A stretch of DNA of 64,000 nucleotides from Mesorhizobium australicum (lineage in GTDB: Bacteria; Pseudomonadota; Alphaproteobacteria; Rhizobiales; Rhizobiaceae). The stretch covers positions 1-64,000 of the forward strand of contig NZ_FXBL01000002.1 in assembly GCF_900177325.1 (NCBI RefSeq), in the 5' to 3' direction. Position numbers and translations under genes: made by a program. This document shows, piece by piece, positions 50,042 through 58,534 of this stretch. The stretch's first letter is position 1; the number at the start of each line of letters is the position of its first letter. The notes under the pieces are model-generated. The model searched no databases, was not told the origin of the DNA, and was given only the letters and a program-made list of their open reading frames with translations.

Positions 50042-50368
50042 ATGGCGCGCTACGCAACGGGACGGCTGGCTTTACGCTGGCTTGCGCTGGCTACGTTAGT
50101 GCTGGCCAGCATTTTGCTTGCGCCGATGCCCTCCTACGCCTCCCCGGCACTGGACCATCACCGCGCCGAAGCGTCCTCCGGAGAAGCCGGCCATGACTGC
50201 CCTCATACGGCCGGCAGTCTTTGCTGCGCGGCGCATTGCCTGACAGCTTTGCCCGCTTCCTCTCCGCTGCCGCTGGAACTTGCCTTCAGCCCCGTCGTTG
50301 GGCGTGCGCTGAGACCGGCTTTTGAAGGCGTGCGGGTGCCGCGGATCGATCGTCCTCCCAAGGCCTGA
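50042..50368 (+). CDS. Exported His/Cys protein, C-terminus PPK
   Basis: This 108-residue protein has a signal (about residues 8-33) and a His-rich and Cys-rich centre (DHHRAE, GHDCPHTAGSLCCAAHCLTA). It ends in VPRIDRPPKA. The LCCAAHC and PASSPL segments match the protein at 40804 (LCCEMHC, PASSPLIH). It is probably a periplasmic copper-binding protein. ATG 50042 was preferred to GTG 50036. It lies between copA and the DUF305 gene on the plus strand. Confidence 0.65.
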   Translation: MARYATGRLALRWLALATLVLASILLAPMPSYASPALDHHRAEASSGEAGHDCPHTAGSLCCAAHCLTALPASSPLPLELAFSPVVGRALRPAFEGVRVPRIDRPPKA

Positions 50369-50436
50369 GATTTCCCCTGAAAGCCCAGGATTTTTTGCGC
50401 CCTCAGCGGCGCGTCATAGACTTATGGAGAACACAC

Positions 50437-50850
50437 ATGCGTACGCGCACTTTGATACTGGCCACCGTCTTTTCCCTCCTGCCGGCCTCGGTCGCATTTG
50501 CCCAGGAGACTTCACTGCCGGCGGGCTGCCGGTCGTCAGAACCCATGAAAATGGACAACATGAAGATGGACGATGCGGCCATGCAGGGCATGGATGACGC
50601 CCATAAAGCCTACATGCAGGCGATGATGAAGATGCATCCGGCCATGATGCAGGGCATTTCCGCCAAGGACCCCGACGTGGCTTTTGTGTGCGGGATGATC
50701 GCCCACCATCAGGGCGCGATCGATATGGCGGAGGTCGAACTCAAGTTCGGCAAGGATGAGGACGCCCGCGGCAAGGCGCAGAAGGTGATCGACGCCCAGA
50801 AGAAGGAGATCGAGGAGTTCCGCCAGTGGGTCGGCTCCCACACCAAGTGA
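50437..50850 (+). CDS. DUF305-family periplasmic metal-binding protein
   Basis: This 137-residue exported protein has a signal ending FAQE near residue 21. A Met-rich stretch (MKMDNMKMDDAAMQGMDDAH) and the DUF305 motif VCGMIAHHQGAIDMAEVELK near residue 87 follow. The HH and Met residues suggest copper binding in a ferritin-like four-helix fold. It follows the small exported protein and precedes the Cys-rich protein. It probably buffers periplasmic copper. Confidence 0.88.
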   Translation: MRTRTLILATVFSLLPASVAFAQETSLPAGCRSSEPMKMDNMKMDDAAMQGMDDAHKAYMQAMMKMHPAMMQGISAKDPDVAFVCGMIAHHQGAIDMAEVELKFGKDEDARGKAQKVIDAQKKEIEEFRQWVGSHTK

Positions 50851-50886
50851 AACGCTGAACTATGACCCCACTTATAGGAGACTATC

Positions 50887-51222
50887 ATGCATCATCATAC
50901 CGACCCCGCCATGAAAGCCTGCATCGAGGAATGCCTGCGCTGCTATTCAGTGTGCCTCTCGACAGCGATGAACCATTGCCTGGAGATGGGCGGCGAGCAC
51001 GTTGAAAAGAAGCATTTCACGCTGATGATGGCCTGCGCCGAGATTTGCAGGACATCGGCCCACTTCATGCTGGTGGACTCCCCGCACCACAAACATACCT
51101 GCGCCGAGTGCGCGGAAATCTGCACCCAGTGCGCCGAGGACTGCGAGCGCCTCGGTAACATGGAGGAATGCGTAGCGGCCTGCCGATCCTGCGCGCAGTC
51201 GTGCCGCAGCATGGCACACTAG
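50887..51222 (+). CDS. Cys-rich four-helix-bundle copper-storage-like protein
   Basis: This 111-residue protein has repeated CxxxC motifs (KACIEECLRCYSVC, MACAEICRTSAHF, CAECAEICTQCAEDC, CVAACRSCAQSC). They are spaced for the inside of a four-helix bundle, as in DUF326 / Csp copper-storage proteins. No signal peptide is present, so it is likely cytoplasmic, like Csp3. It would hold many Cu(I) ions. It has an AGGAGAC-type ribosome site (AGGAGACT) before the ATG and ends the copper island. Confidence 0.9.
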   Translation: MHHHTDPAMKACIEECLRCYSVCLSTAMNHCLEMGGEHVEKKHFTLMMACAEICRTSAHFMLVDSPHHKHTCAECAEICTQCAEDCERLGNMEECVAACRSCAQSCRSMAH

Positions 51223-51231
51223 TTGTAGCGG

Positions 51232-51255
51232 GGGCAGACACAATAACGTCTGCCC
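51232..51255 (+). terminator. Hairpin at the end of the copper island
   Basis: GGGCAGAC (51232-51239) pairs perfectly with GTCTGCCC (51248-51255) around an 8-base loop, 9 bases after the last copper gene. It probably ends transcription there and lies at the boundary to the conjugation region. Confidence 0.55.
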
Positions 51256-51607
51256 TCACAGCAATCACCAATGGCAATCTCCGAGTGAAGCTGCAAGTGC
51301 ATGCATCTCGTCAATCAGAGCACCTTCACTGTCGCAAAGGTCAGGATAGGTATCGGTTGTCTTCGTGCTTGAAACAAGTAGTGAACTCCGGACGGCTGCT
51401 TCAGAACGCCCGCGGCGATGGTTGAAGCGTCGCCACCTATCGTGATGGCGTGATGGAGCTGAGCAGCAGGCTCCATCTACCCAAACGATGGTACCAGGCA
51501 GCCGCGCGACCAAGCGCACTTCCGCTTGCAAATCAGCCCTCGTGACGGAAGCGTTTGATTCCACGGATTGGGTTGGCAAGATTGTTGCCGCTAGCGGAAC
51601 CGGTTAC
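51256..51607. other. About 350 bases with no firm gene
   Basis: A minus-strand frame at 51265-51579 (104 residues, with TRADLQAEVRLVARLPGTIV) could be a gene fragment, but it has no recognised domain or ribosome site. The bases are less GC-rich than the copper island before them. The hydrolase gene ends at 51608. Confidence 0.4.
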
Positions 51608-52630
51608 TTAATTTTTTCCGAGATGCGCACCGGACAAAAACCGTTGCAAGCTCAAACCAGCCAGCAACATGTAGGGCGGAAGGGCAATCGAATAATGTCC
51701 GCAGTTCATCTCCAAAATGTTCGGCTGAGCTTCGGCATACTTAAGCCGTTGTATGAACCTCTGAGATAGCTCTGGCAAAACTACCCTGTCTCTTTTAGCC
51801 AATACAATGTGTAGATCGAGATCCGGCCGCGCCAAATTGTGCGCGTAATTCTCCAAATTAAGCGGACCCCAGGCCGTTCTGAGATGGGTCAGATCAATTT
51901 CAGGCTCAAGGCTATCGTGGATCGCGCGTGTCGCCCGCCCCGTCCAAACCATATCGGCCAGACTTCCCGCCGTTAGAAAGAGTGACGCCTTTGACACAGC
52001 AGGGTCGTGCGCTGCGATTAATCCGGCGACCCAGGAACCCAAGCTCATACCGAGAATCGAAATGTCTCCATAGCCTTCGCGCTTCAACCAGCGAATGAGC
52101 TTTCGACCGTCCAATACGGCCTGCCTTACGGATTGGATCGTTCGTCCAAGGTTGGCGCTAAGCATATAATCGGCGTGCAGGGATCCGGGTCGGCTGCGCT
52201 CAAAGTGATAGGGCATGGCAATCTCGACAACCGTGATGCCACGATTCGAGAAAAAGCTGGCTAACTGGCGATTCTGGGAGCTTGCGTTCCAGTGGTGAAA
52301 AACCACCAAGGCCTGATCTAGGCACCCGCTGTCTGTAATTCTCGCCCAGACAACATTGTTCTCTTCGACATCAGTGGAAATGTCCGATGGAAATTTGAGC
52401 CATTCGCCTTGTCTTTCAAAGCTTTGATCGGCGCCGCGGCCCAGATCGTCGAAAAAGGTTGGATCAGCCGTGGCATCGTCCGCGAGGACACAAAATTCTT
52501 CTATACCTGTTACCTGTTTCGCACCCGGAAAGGCACGCTCTGCGTCAAGGTCGAAATCGGTCGTTTTCTTCCCTTCGTCACCGCGCCGCGCCCGCTGCTC
52601 ATCCCATCGATCAAGCCAACTATGGTACAC
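51608..52630 (-). CDS. Alpha/beta-hydrolase-fold protein
   Basis: This 340-residue protein has the nucleophile elbow GMSLGSW (Ser196) and the Asp in IVLAKRDRVVLP near residue 295. A His in MNCGHYSIALPPYM near residue 320 completes the triad, and VVFHHWNAS near residue 110 resembles the oxyanion-hole region. It has no signal peptide, so is probably cytoplasmic. It overlaps the following 535-residue membrane protein gene by 11 bases, on the same strand. The two are upstream of conjugation genes. Paired regulators of conjugation (rcgA, rcgR) have been described in rhizobial plasmids; whether these are homologues I cannot tell. Confidence 0.75.
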   Translation of the reverse strand: MYHSWLDRWDEQRARRGDEGKKTTDFDLDAERAFPGAKQVTGIEEFCVLADDATADPTFFDDLGRGADQSFERQGEWLKFPSDISTDVEENNVVWARITDSGCLDQALVVFHHWNASSQNRQLASFFSNRGITVVEIAMPYHFERSRPGSLHADYMLSANLGRTIQSVRQAVLDGRKLIRWLKREGYGDISILGMSLGSWVAGLIAAHDPAVSKASLFLTAGSLADMVWTGRATRAIHDSLEPEIDLTHLRTAWGPLNLENYAHNLARPDLDLHIVLAKRDRVVLPELSQRFIQRLKYAEAQPNILEMNCGHYSIALPPYMLLAGLSLQRFLSGAHLGKN

Positions 52631-54227
52631 TCTGATCGCTTTCTGCTACGTTCGATCGGCCGAGCCTTGGGTCGAACAGGCCGAATATCCCAAGCAAGGG
52701 TGCTACGCCCAGAAGAATTGAAAAGCCTGTAAATGCGTCGGTTAATACGTAGGCGGTAAAGAGCATAGCCACGACCGCCGACATCTCCCAAAAGGGGGAA
52801 TAACGTGGGGATGATCTCCCACCTAAGCGGATGGAGGCATCCACAAAAACGAAGCAGGCGGAAAGGGCAACAAGAAAGCTACTATAATGCGTCGGACTTC
52901 GATAGCTCATTCCGGCATCGACCTTATCGTGCCCATAGAAAGCTGAAGACGCATCGCTGACCAGCCAAGCTACAATGTCCTCTCCTCGCGATACCAGATA
53001 AGCACTTTGGACCTTCATAGCTATGGCAATCAGAAGCCCCAAAATCGTGCATCGAAAAATTGCATGAATCACCCTGTGACCGACTTTATGGAACGCGTCG
53101 TGCTGCTCAACTGACTCCGACCAGTGCTTCGAATCTCGTCGAATTTTCCATAGATCGTGTGCCACTGTATAAAGTAAAATTAGGCCTGCAAAAAACAGAT
53201 AAAAACACAGACTCATATAGAGATAAGCAAATCCCGTGAATGCGGCGGCTACGGGCACCGATATGATATCAGGACGCACAATCGCTATTTTTCCCCAATC
53301 GATAGCGTAGTTTCCACCGCCCTCTAGGAGTGGAACCAAGCACACGCCAACCCACTGAAGAAGACCGGCAAACAGTACACAGATCAAGAACACCGCCCAG
53401 TACGAATACGCCGACGATTCGACGTTGCGCGCCCATCCGTCGTCGCTTTCCAATCGGTCGACCTCGGGCAAGAGCGCTACACGCCCTTCTTGTTTCCAAA
53501 AGGTGACCAACTCAGCCACGACAGCAACAAAGAGCGGCAAGAACACCATGAAGACGAACGTCCAATTTGCTGTCCACAGAAATCCAACCTGCTTGAGGAC
53601 GCCATCGGCCCGGGCATGGGTCACGCTGTGAATTCCTAAAATGTAGGATAAGAAACCAAGGGCAGTGAAACCCGCAAACACCGACGCCGGCAAGTTCAAG
53701 GGGGATCCGCGGCTAAAGAGCGCCTCAGATCTCTGCGCCAAACCAAAACGCCGCCCGGCCCCCTTTGCATCAGTATCCAGCTCCGGTGAGTGGCCTGACT
53801 GATCTTCCAAGCTCGCAGCTGTTGATAGATCTGGAGCCGACCCGGCAACGCCGGCGCCGGCGTTCTTCAATTCTCGCCTCTTCGCCGTCAGCTTCGATTG
53901 TGCCGCACTCAGTTCGATCTGCCATTGGCTTGTCGCACCCGGATCATCGCAGCCACAAACCCTGGCAAGCCAACGGATATTGGCAGCGCTAATTCCCTTG
54001 TCGTTCTCCTGAAACCAGAGCTGGACCGTTCGTAGATCGACCCCAATCCCGTTGGAATCGATCTGAGAAATCGCCTCCGCAAGAAGCTCCGGCGTCCATG
54101 GGCCTGCAGGAAACCCATCGCTGCCCAACGGCCGCCCCGCTCCCGCAGCGGCTAACCGCTTGAACAACTCCTTGAAGTCACTCCCATCCTGAGGCGGTGG
54201 AAGAAATAACTTTCCGTTTAAAAACAA
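52620..54227 (-). CDS. Large membrane protein with an HTH-like N-terminal domain
   Basis: This 535-residue protein starts with a soluble part of about 170 residues containing a helix-turn-helix-like segment (VDLRTVQLWFQENDKGISAA near residue 65). Eight or so membrane helices follow from about residue 180. The segment CGCDDP and the following LSAAQSKLTAKRRELK helix give it a regulator-like front end. I do not recognise the family. It is coupled to the hydrolase gene by an 11-base overlap and precedes the T4SS cluster. A membrane-bound regulator of conjugation is a reasonable guess. Confidence 0.55.
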   Translation of the reverse strand: MFLNGKLFLPPPQDGSDFKELFKRLAAAGAGRPLGSDGFPAGPWTPELLAEAISQIDSNGIGVDLRTVQLWFQENDKGISAANIRWLARVCGCDDPGATSQWQIELSAAQSKLTAKRRELKNAGAGVAGSAPDLSTAASLEDQSGHSPELDTDAKGAGRRFGLAQRSEALFSRGSPLNLPASVFAGFTALGFLSYILGIHSVTHARADGVLKQVGFLWTANWTFVFMVFLPLFVAVVAELVTFWKQEGRVALLPEVDRLESDDGWARNVESSAYSYWAVFLICVLFAGLLQWVGVCLVPLLEGGGNYAIDWGKIAIVRPDIISVPVAAAFTGFAYLYMSLCFYLFFAGLILLYTVAHDLWKIRRDSKHWSESVEQHDAFHKVGHRVIHAIFRCTILGLLIAIAMKVQSAYLVSRGEDIVAWLVSDASSAFYGHDKVDAGMSYRSPTHYSSFLVALSACFVFVDASIRLGGRSSPRYSPFWEMSAVVAMLFTAYVLTDAFTGFSILLGVAPLLGIFGLFDPRLGRSNVAESDQSVP

Positions 54228-54383
54228 TATCTTACATGCCCTGATTTCGTTCCGTTTCGCTACTCTTCATATCCTATCGTGTCATCGGTCTTGATCAACG
54301 ATTTTATGGCGTCTCGATGGGCGGTGGGAAAGGGACGAATCAAGGGACGGGCTAACCAGCCCCACAACTTCTAGGACGAGAAA

Positions 54384-54725
54384 ATGGGCGAACGTTTCGA
54401 TGCCTCCAAAAGCACGATTTCGCCGATAATCGAAAACCATAGGCGAGCACGCTCTCAACGGGCAGCGCTCGAACAACGCGCGTGGCTCGGCTGGTCACTT
54501 CTATATTGCCCCATGTTAATCTTTGTGCGATGGCGCGAGCGACGGGCATTGGCGAGACTGGTCGCCATCGTTCCCTCGACCGCGGAAGATGCTCGCTGCA
54601 AGCTCATTTACGTTATGGCCAACATGATCGCGGATGGATCTCCACGGCAAATAGAAGATGTCGGGGCTGTTATGGAAACGCTCCGTTCTCACAAGGACAG
54701 TCTGACCCGCTTCCTCCGCAGGTGA
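54384..54725 (+). CDS. Hypothetical protein
   Basis: This 113-residue protein (MGERFDASKSTISPIIENHR then RARSQRAALEQRAWLGWSLL) is basic and probably helical. It may be a small DNA-binding or regulatory protein, but no family is recognised. It is divergent from the membrane protein upstream, with about 150 bases between them. It has no signal peptide. Confidence 0.45.
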   Translation: MGERFDASKSTISPIIENHRRARSQRAALEQRAWLGWSLLYCPMLIFVRWRERRALARLVAIVPSTAEDARCKLIYVMANMIADGSPRQIEDVGAVMETLRSHKDSLTRFLRR

Positions 54726-54821
54726 GGGGCAGGGTTCATCGAGGGCAATTCGCGCAGTTGGGAAACTAACGCGATTTTGTGGGGAGGATGACGGGAACTC
54801 AAAAAGTCGCGTCCGAGGCGG

Positions 54822-55307
54822 CTAGTGCCTAAGGTTGAACCAATGTCGCGTGACATTGCCGGCGTCGTCCCGAATGTCGAAATAGTACGGATCTTCCCGT
54901 AATGGGCGGGGCATCGTCACGGTTTGCTCGCAACCGTCGCGACCGCCAAAGCCCGACGGACAGCTGTTCCGAATCTGAATGCAAAGGTCGCCCTGATCAC
55001 CGCCATGATCGCGGTTTCTGGAACCAACCCTCCAGCCTGCGGGACACACGTTGTAAACTTCGTGGCCGGGTTTGCCAGTCCCAGCCTCGGGGCAAGTGGG
55101 CCACGAAAAGCCCCATCTGCCCATTGCTGAGATTAGCCGATCCATCGGAGGGCGACAGGCCGGCACGCCTCGCCAGGACGGGTGCGAGGATGATGCGCAC
55201 AAGAGCACCTCGCATCCCCACTCACTCGCCTCAGCACGGTTGGAGGACGATATCCACGTCGCCGCAGCGAGGATTGTCGCTATGGCAGTCAGCCTGACTC
55301 GGTTCAT
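54822..55307 (-). CDS. Exported protein found beside VirB-type clusters
   Basis: This 161-residue exported protein has a signal (MNRVRLTAIATILAAATWIS) followed by several cysteines: WGCEVLLCASS, GVPACRPPMDRLISAM, SWPTCPEAGTG and NVCPAGWRVG. The pattern WGCEVLLC...ACRPPMDRL is, to my knowledge, conserved in small proteins next to VirB/Trb conjugation genes of rhizobia. Function unknown. It probably folds with disulfides in the periplasm. It ends a tight minus-strand set of four exported proteins. Confidence 0.65.
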   Translation of the reverse strand: MNRVRLTAIATILAAATWISSSNRAEASEWGCEVLLCASSSHPSWRGVPACRPPMDRLISAMGRWGFSWPTCPEAGTGKPGHEVYNVCPAGWRVGSRNRDHGGDQGDLCIQIRNSCPSGFGGRDGCEQTVTMPRPLREDPYYFDIRDDAGNVTRHWFNLRH

Positions 55308-55329
55308 GGGGACTTCTCCTTCGATCAGC

Positions 55330-56025
55330 CTATCGGTCTGTTCGATTCGGGCGCCTGTGCGCATCCTCGAACGGCGGTGAAATCTCGCTTTCGCGTTCAG
55401 CGAGCAGGTTGAAATCAGCGATAGGCTTTCTGGTCAGCGTCCGGTCCACGGCCTTGCGTCGCCACTCGGGCATGTCGAGCACATAGGTGGCCCACATCCC
55501 GTGCCGGGCAGACATGGCGTAGTTCTGCCAGGTCAGATACTCAGCTGGCGCCGGCGGGTTCACTCGCGCCCAGCCGACGCGCAGCATTTCCAGTGCCAAA
55601 TCCCGACCGCGCACCGTGCAGTGGCCGAGTGATGCGGCGTCGGCATCGTGATTCCGAACGATACAGGTTACTTGCGCGCTGCCAACCGTGCGCTTCAGCC
55701 ACGCTTTCGCGAGAGGCCCGCACGGCACCGGTTTCGGGATTTCGCTCGTGCCGTGGCGACGAGGATCGTAGGACCATTGTGGCAGTTCACAGGCGTCGAT
55801 CGACGCCAGTCGTACCTTGTGTCGGCCGTTTGGGAACCAAAGCGTTCGGCCATCGATAACAGATGTCCGGCCGACGATTCGTCTTGCCTCGCTCAGTTCG
55901 AGAACCGAGCTTGCTTCAACGGGCGATCGTCTTTGACCGCGGACGACGTCCGCGGAGTGGACCGGATAGGGCAGGGCGGTCAGCAGCAGAGCCACGACAC
56001 TCGACCTGACAGGAACCGACGTCAT
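55330..56025 (-). CDS. Exported SNase-fold (thermonuclease-like) protein, first of three
   Basis: This 231-residue exported protein has a staphylococcal-nuclease-like core: TSVIDGRTLWFPNGRHKVRL near residue 55, SIDACELPQ (the usual IDAPE with Cys for Pro) and GRDLALEMLRVGWARVN near residue 145. The E in ELPQ is retained, as is an R in VRLASIDAC, so nuclease activity is conceivable. A C-terminal tail of about 50 residues follows. It overlaps the next gene at 56022 by 4 bases. Confidence 0.75.
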   Translation of the reverse strand: MTSVPVRSSVVALLLTALPYPVHSADVVRGQRRSPVEASSVLELSEARRIVGRTSVIDGRTLWFPNGRHKVRLASIDACELPQWSYDPRRHGTSEIPKPVPCGPLAKAWLKRTVGSAQVTCIVRNHDADAASLGHCTVRGRDLALEMLRVGWARVNPPAPAEYLTWQNYAMSARHGMWATYVLDMPEWRRKAVDRTLTRKPIADFNLLAERESEISPPFEDAHRRPNRTDR

Positions 56026-56558
56026 GGCGACGTGCTTCCACGGGTTGCACTTTGACCGAGCAGGAGCGCCGGATGCTGGACATCGTCGAATTGCCAGAGA
56101 CCGACCTTCTTTTCCCGCGCGGCCTGCTCCACCACCGCGTAGGGTGTGTGGTGTGGCAGGCCGCGTCCGTCGAGGGAGGCGAAGGCAAAGCCGGAGGAGA
56201 TCATTAGATTGGCGAGGTCCAGCCGGTCGGCGCCGATCGTGGCGTAGCAGGACACGAGGACCGCTCCGGCCGATTTCGCGACCTGCGCACAGACGGGACC
56301 TGTATCCGCGATGTAGGCGGCAAACACTGCCAAAGAGGCCTCGCCGCAGTCGTGGCGAGCGCCCGACCTATCGGTGTAAGCTGTGCCGCGCAGGCAGGCC
56401 TGCACGCCGAACAGGCGAAAGTGTTGATCGCCGTCCCGCCAGCTGTCTCCGCTTTCGAGCGTCACGCCTGGTTTCAGCTCGAAGTAGCCCTCCGGCGGCG
56501 CGGCCGTTGCCGGCGTCAAGCCGATGGTCAGCGACAAGAAGAGGGCAGGGGACTTCAT
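56022..56558 (-). CDS. Exported SNase-fold protein, second of three
   Basis: This 178-residue exported protein (signal about residues 3-17) has the SNase-like features DGDQHFRLFGVQACLRGTAY near residue 37 and ADRLDLANLMISSGFAFASL near residue 120. The acidic residue expected after the IDAP-like turn is not seen (QACLRG), so it may lack catalysis. It is cysteine-bearing and probably periplasmic. Both ends overlap its neighbours by 4 bases. Confidence 0.65.
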   Translation of the reverse strand: MKSPALFLSLTIGLTPATAAPPEGYFELKPGVTLESGDSWRDGDQHFRLFGVQACLRGTAYTDRSGARHDCGEASLAVFAAYIADTGPVCAQVAKSAGAVLVSCYATIGADRLDLANLMISSGFAFASLDGRGLPHHTPYAVVEQAAREKKVGLWQFDDVQHPALLLGQSATRGSTSP

Positions 56559-57157
56559 TCGCTCGCAACCCTTGGATCTGCCCACATGCCGTAGCCGCGG
56601 CGACCGATGTTCTCGGCCTCTCTCAGATCAGCTCTTGTGGGCGTCCCGTCCGGCCGCTTTGCGATGCGGTGAGTACCGAGCGAGACCAGTTGCTCCTCGA
56701 ACATGTCGATAGAGTCGAGGCTGCCCGGGTAGTTGTAGTAGCCATAGCAGGTTGCGTCCTGCGCCTCTGCGCCAGCCTCGCTGAAAAAGGCACGGCAGTA
56801 GATCACACGGGGCGACTGAAGCAGCGTTGCCAGACCCTGGCGAGCGTAGTCGTCACAGGATCCGGCAAATCCCTCCTTACGATTGACCAGGTCGCCCGAG
56901 CACGGCTCGATTCCGTAGAGGTGCACAGTCAGATCGGCATCGACCCGAAAGTCCGTCGCCGAGACCGCCTTGAATCCAGACGCCGACGCATAGCCTTTGC
57001 GTTCGGACACGTTCCCCTGGCCGTCATAGTACTCCATGACCAGGACGGTTTTCCCGGGCGCGGCCAGCGAGCGGACGTAGGCTTCGTCCACCGGCCCTGC
57101 CGCATAGGCCGGCAGGCATGCGCTGATCGCTGCCACGCACCTGACTGCACGCTTCAT
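56555..57157 (-). CDS. Exported SNase-fold-like protein, third of three
   Basis: This 200-residue exported protein (signal ending near residue 20) has DADLTVHLYGIEPCSGD near residue 70 and a core resembling the SNase fold (ARQGLATLLQSPRVIYCRAF, GTHRIAKRPDGTPTRADLRE, RGYGMWADPRV). The nuclease acid is replaced (IEPC). I am less sure of the family than for the other two. It is the 5' gene of the four-gene minus-strand unit and faces away from the T4SS promoter. Confidence 0.55.
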   Translation of the reverse strand: MKRAVRCVAAISACLPAYAAGPVDEAYVRSLAAPGKTVLVMEYYDGQGNVSERKGYASASGFKAVSATDFRVDADLTVHLYGIEPCSGDLVNRKEGFAGSCDDYARQGLATLLQSPRVIYCRAFFSEAGAEAQDATCYGYYNYPGSLDSIDMFEEQLVSLGTHRIAKRPDGTPTRADLREAENIGRRGYGMWADPRVASE

Positions 57158-57235
57158 CTGCAGTCGCCTCCAAGTTGTCACTTCGGCTGACACTGACCCG
57201 TCTCCTGTCTCTTTGCAAGAAAAATCACAATCAAA

Positions 57236-57264
57236 TTGACATTGTTTTTTCTCTCGCCTAACCA
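57236..57264 (+). promoter_or_regulatory. Candidate promoter of the virB operon
   Basis: TTGACA (57236-57241) and TAACCA (57259-57264) are 17 bases apart in the gap before virB1. It is the only strong -35 match there. It would start the transcript about 35 bases before the virB1 ATG at 57305. Confidence 0.6.
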
Positions 57265-57304
57265 TTCTCGCATCTACAGTCACAAAGGCCTTGGATGCGG
57301 ACCC

Positions 57305-58183
57305 ATGGGAAGGCAAGCAAAATCACCGTCGATGGCGCCGCTCCTGGCCGTGACAATCCTCACGAGCATATGCGTTGTCGCGGACCACGCAGCATTGGCG
57401 TCCGAGCTTGCTGCATCCACACTGTTCCAGCACCACGAGGCTCGACAAAGTCGGCAAGAGGATGACGTTGCATCCTCGGCCGACACGGTTTCCGAAGCCC
57501 GTTGGGCCCGGTCGCCGGACGACTATGCGCTGGGGGAGGGCGGTCGGATCGTTCCCCGGCATCAGGCGCCCGAGCCGATCGGCATGCCAGCATCCGAGGT
57601 CGTCGGGTTTGAACCTGACGACAATCATTTTGATAGTGGCGTTCTGTCCGGGATGCCGGAGTGCGGGCCGTCGCCCGCGACATCCGCCGAAATCACGCGC
57701 CTCGTCATCGAGGCCTCACAAAGGCACAATGTCGACGCAGGGTTCGCCCTTGCTGTTGTGACCGCGGAAAGCCGGCTCGACCGGCTGCGCAATTCACCAA
57801 AGGGCGCGCGCGGGCCAATGCAGCTCATGCCGGCGACGGCCGAGCGATTCGGTGTGACCGATATCTGCGATCCCGAAGAGAACATCGATGGTGGAGTCCG
57901 CTATCTCCGCGAGCTCACCGACGAATTCAAAAATCCGCTTCTCGTCGCTGCCGCTTACAACGCCGGAGAGGGCCGCGTGCGCGAACATGTCGGAATTCCC
58001 CCGTTCAGGGAAACTCTTCGGTACGTCGCCGAGGTCCTCAACATCCAGATGGGTCTCGAAGGAAGCGGTGCGACTGCGAGCGGAGCGCACGATTTTGCTG
58101 ATGAGCAGCAATCAACCCCCGCCCGCGGAGTCATCACGTCGCGCGAACGCCGCCAGTGGGTCGGCGGTGTCATGCATTTCTAG
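57305..58183 (+). CDS. virB1: VirB1-like lytic transglycosylase
   Basis: This 292-residue exported protein (signal about residues 10-30) has a goose-lysozyme/Slt-type catalytic region: ALAVVTAESRLDRLRNSPKG near residue 150 (catalytic Glu in AES), ARGPMQLMPATAERFGVTD and AAYNAGEGRVREH near residue 220. It opens the peptidoglycan for the secretion channel. The ATG at 57305 was preferred to a TTG at 57236, which overlaps the promoter. It is the first gene of the T4SS operon. Confidence 0.87.
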   Translation: MGRQAKSPSMAPLLAVTILTSICVVADHAALASELAASTLFQHHEARQSRQEDDVASSADTVSEARWARSPDDYALGEGGRIVPRHQAPEPIGMPASEVVGFEPDDNHFDSGVLSGMPECGPSPATSAEITRLVIEASQRHNVDAGFALAVVTAESRLDRLRNSPKGARGPMQLMPATAERFGVTDICDPEENIDGGVRYLRELTDEFKNPLLVAAAYNAGEGRVREHVGIPPFRETLRYVAEVLNIQMGLEGSGATASGAHDFADEQQSTPARGVITSRERRQWVGGVMHF

Positions 58184-58195
58184 CCGGAGGCCACC

Positions 58196-58531
58196 ATGAA
58201 CGACGTTTCCTATTCACCTGCTGCTCGGCCAGTGCCAATGCCGATAGCATTCGCCACGATACTGGCCATCTGTCTGGTGTTTGCCGAGCCGGCATTCGCA
58301 CAATCGTCTGGTGCCTTTGCCCCGCTGGAAACCGCTGTCCAGATGATCGTGGATTTCATCACCGGCCCGTTCGGGCGGCTGCTCGCCATCATCGCGGTGA
58401 TCGCACTTGGCTTCCTTGCGTTCGCCGGACGTCTCTCCTGGTTCACAGCCGGCGCGGTCGTGCTCGGAATCGGCCTCGTCTTTGGCGCACCGGCGATCGT
58501 CGACGAGATGATCGCCGCCGTCGGGAACTGA
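58196..58531 (+). CDS. virB2: VirB2-like conjugative pilin
   Basis: This 111-residue protein has a long signal peptide (cleaved near residue 36, FAQSSGA) and two hydrophobic helices of the VirB2/TrbC pilin. The segment between is GPFGRLLAIIAVIALGFLAF. The mature pilin would be about 75 residues. It follows virB1 by 12 bases and has an AGCCGGAGGCC ribosome site. Confidence 0.88.
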   Translation: MNDVSYSPAARPVPMPIAFATILAICLVFAEPAFAQSSGAFAPLETAVQMIVDFITGPFGRLLAIIAVIALGFLAFAGRLSWFTAGAVVLGIGLVFGAPAIVDEMIAAVGN

Positions 58532-58534
58532 GCC

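Noticed and set aside
51265..51579. 104-codon minus-strand gene
   Set aside because: One stretch looks protein-like, but there is no domain, no ribosome site and no clear operon position; left as a doubtful fragment.
57236..57304. Upstream TTG start extending virB1 by 23 residues
   Set aside because: The TTG is part of the TTGACA promoter element; the signal peptide fits the ATG at 57305.
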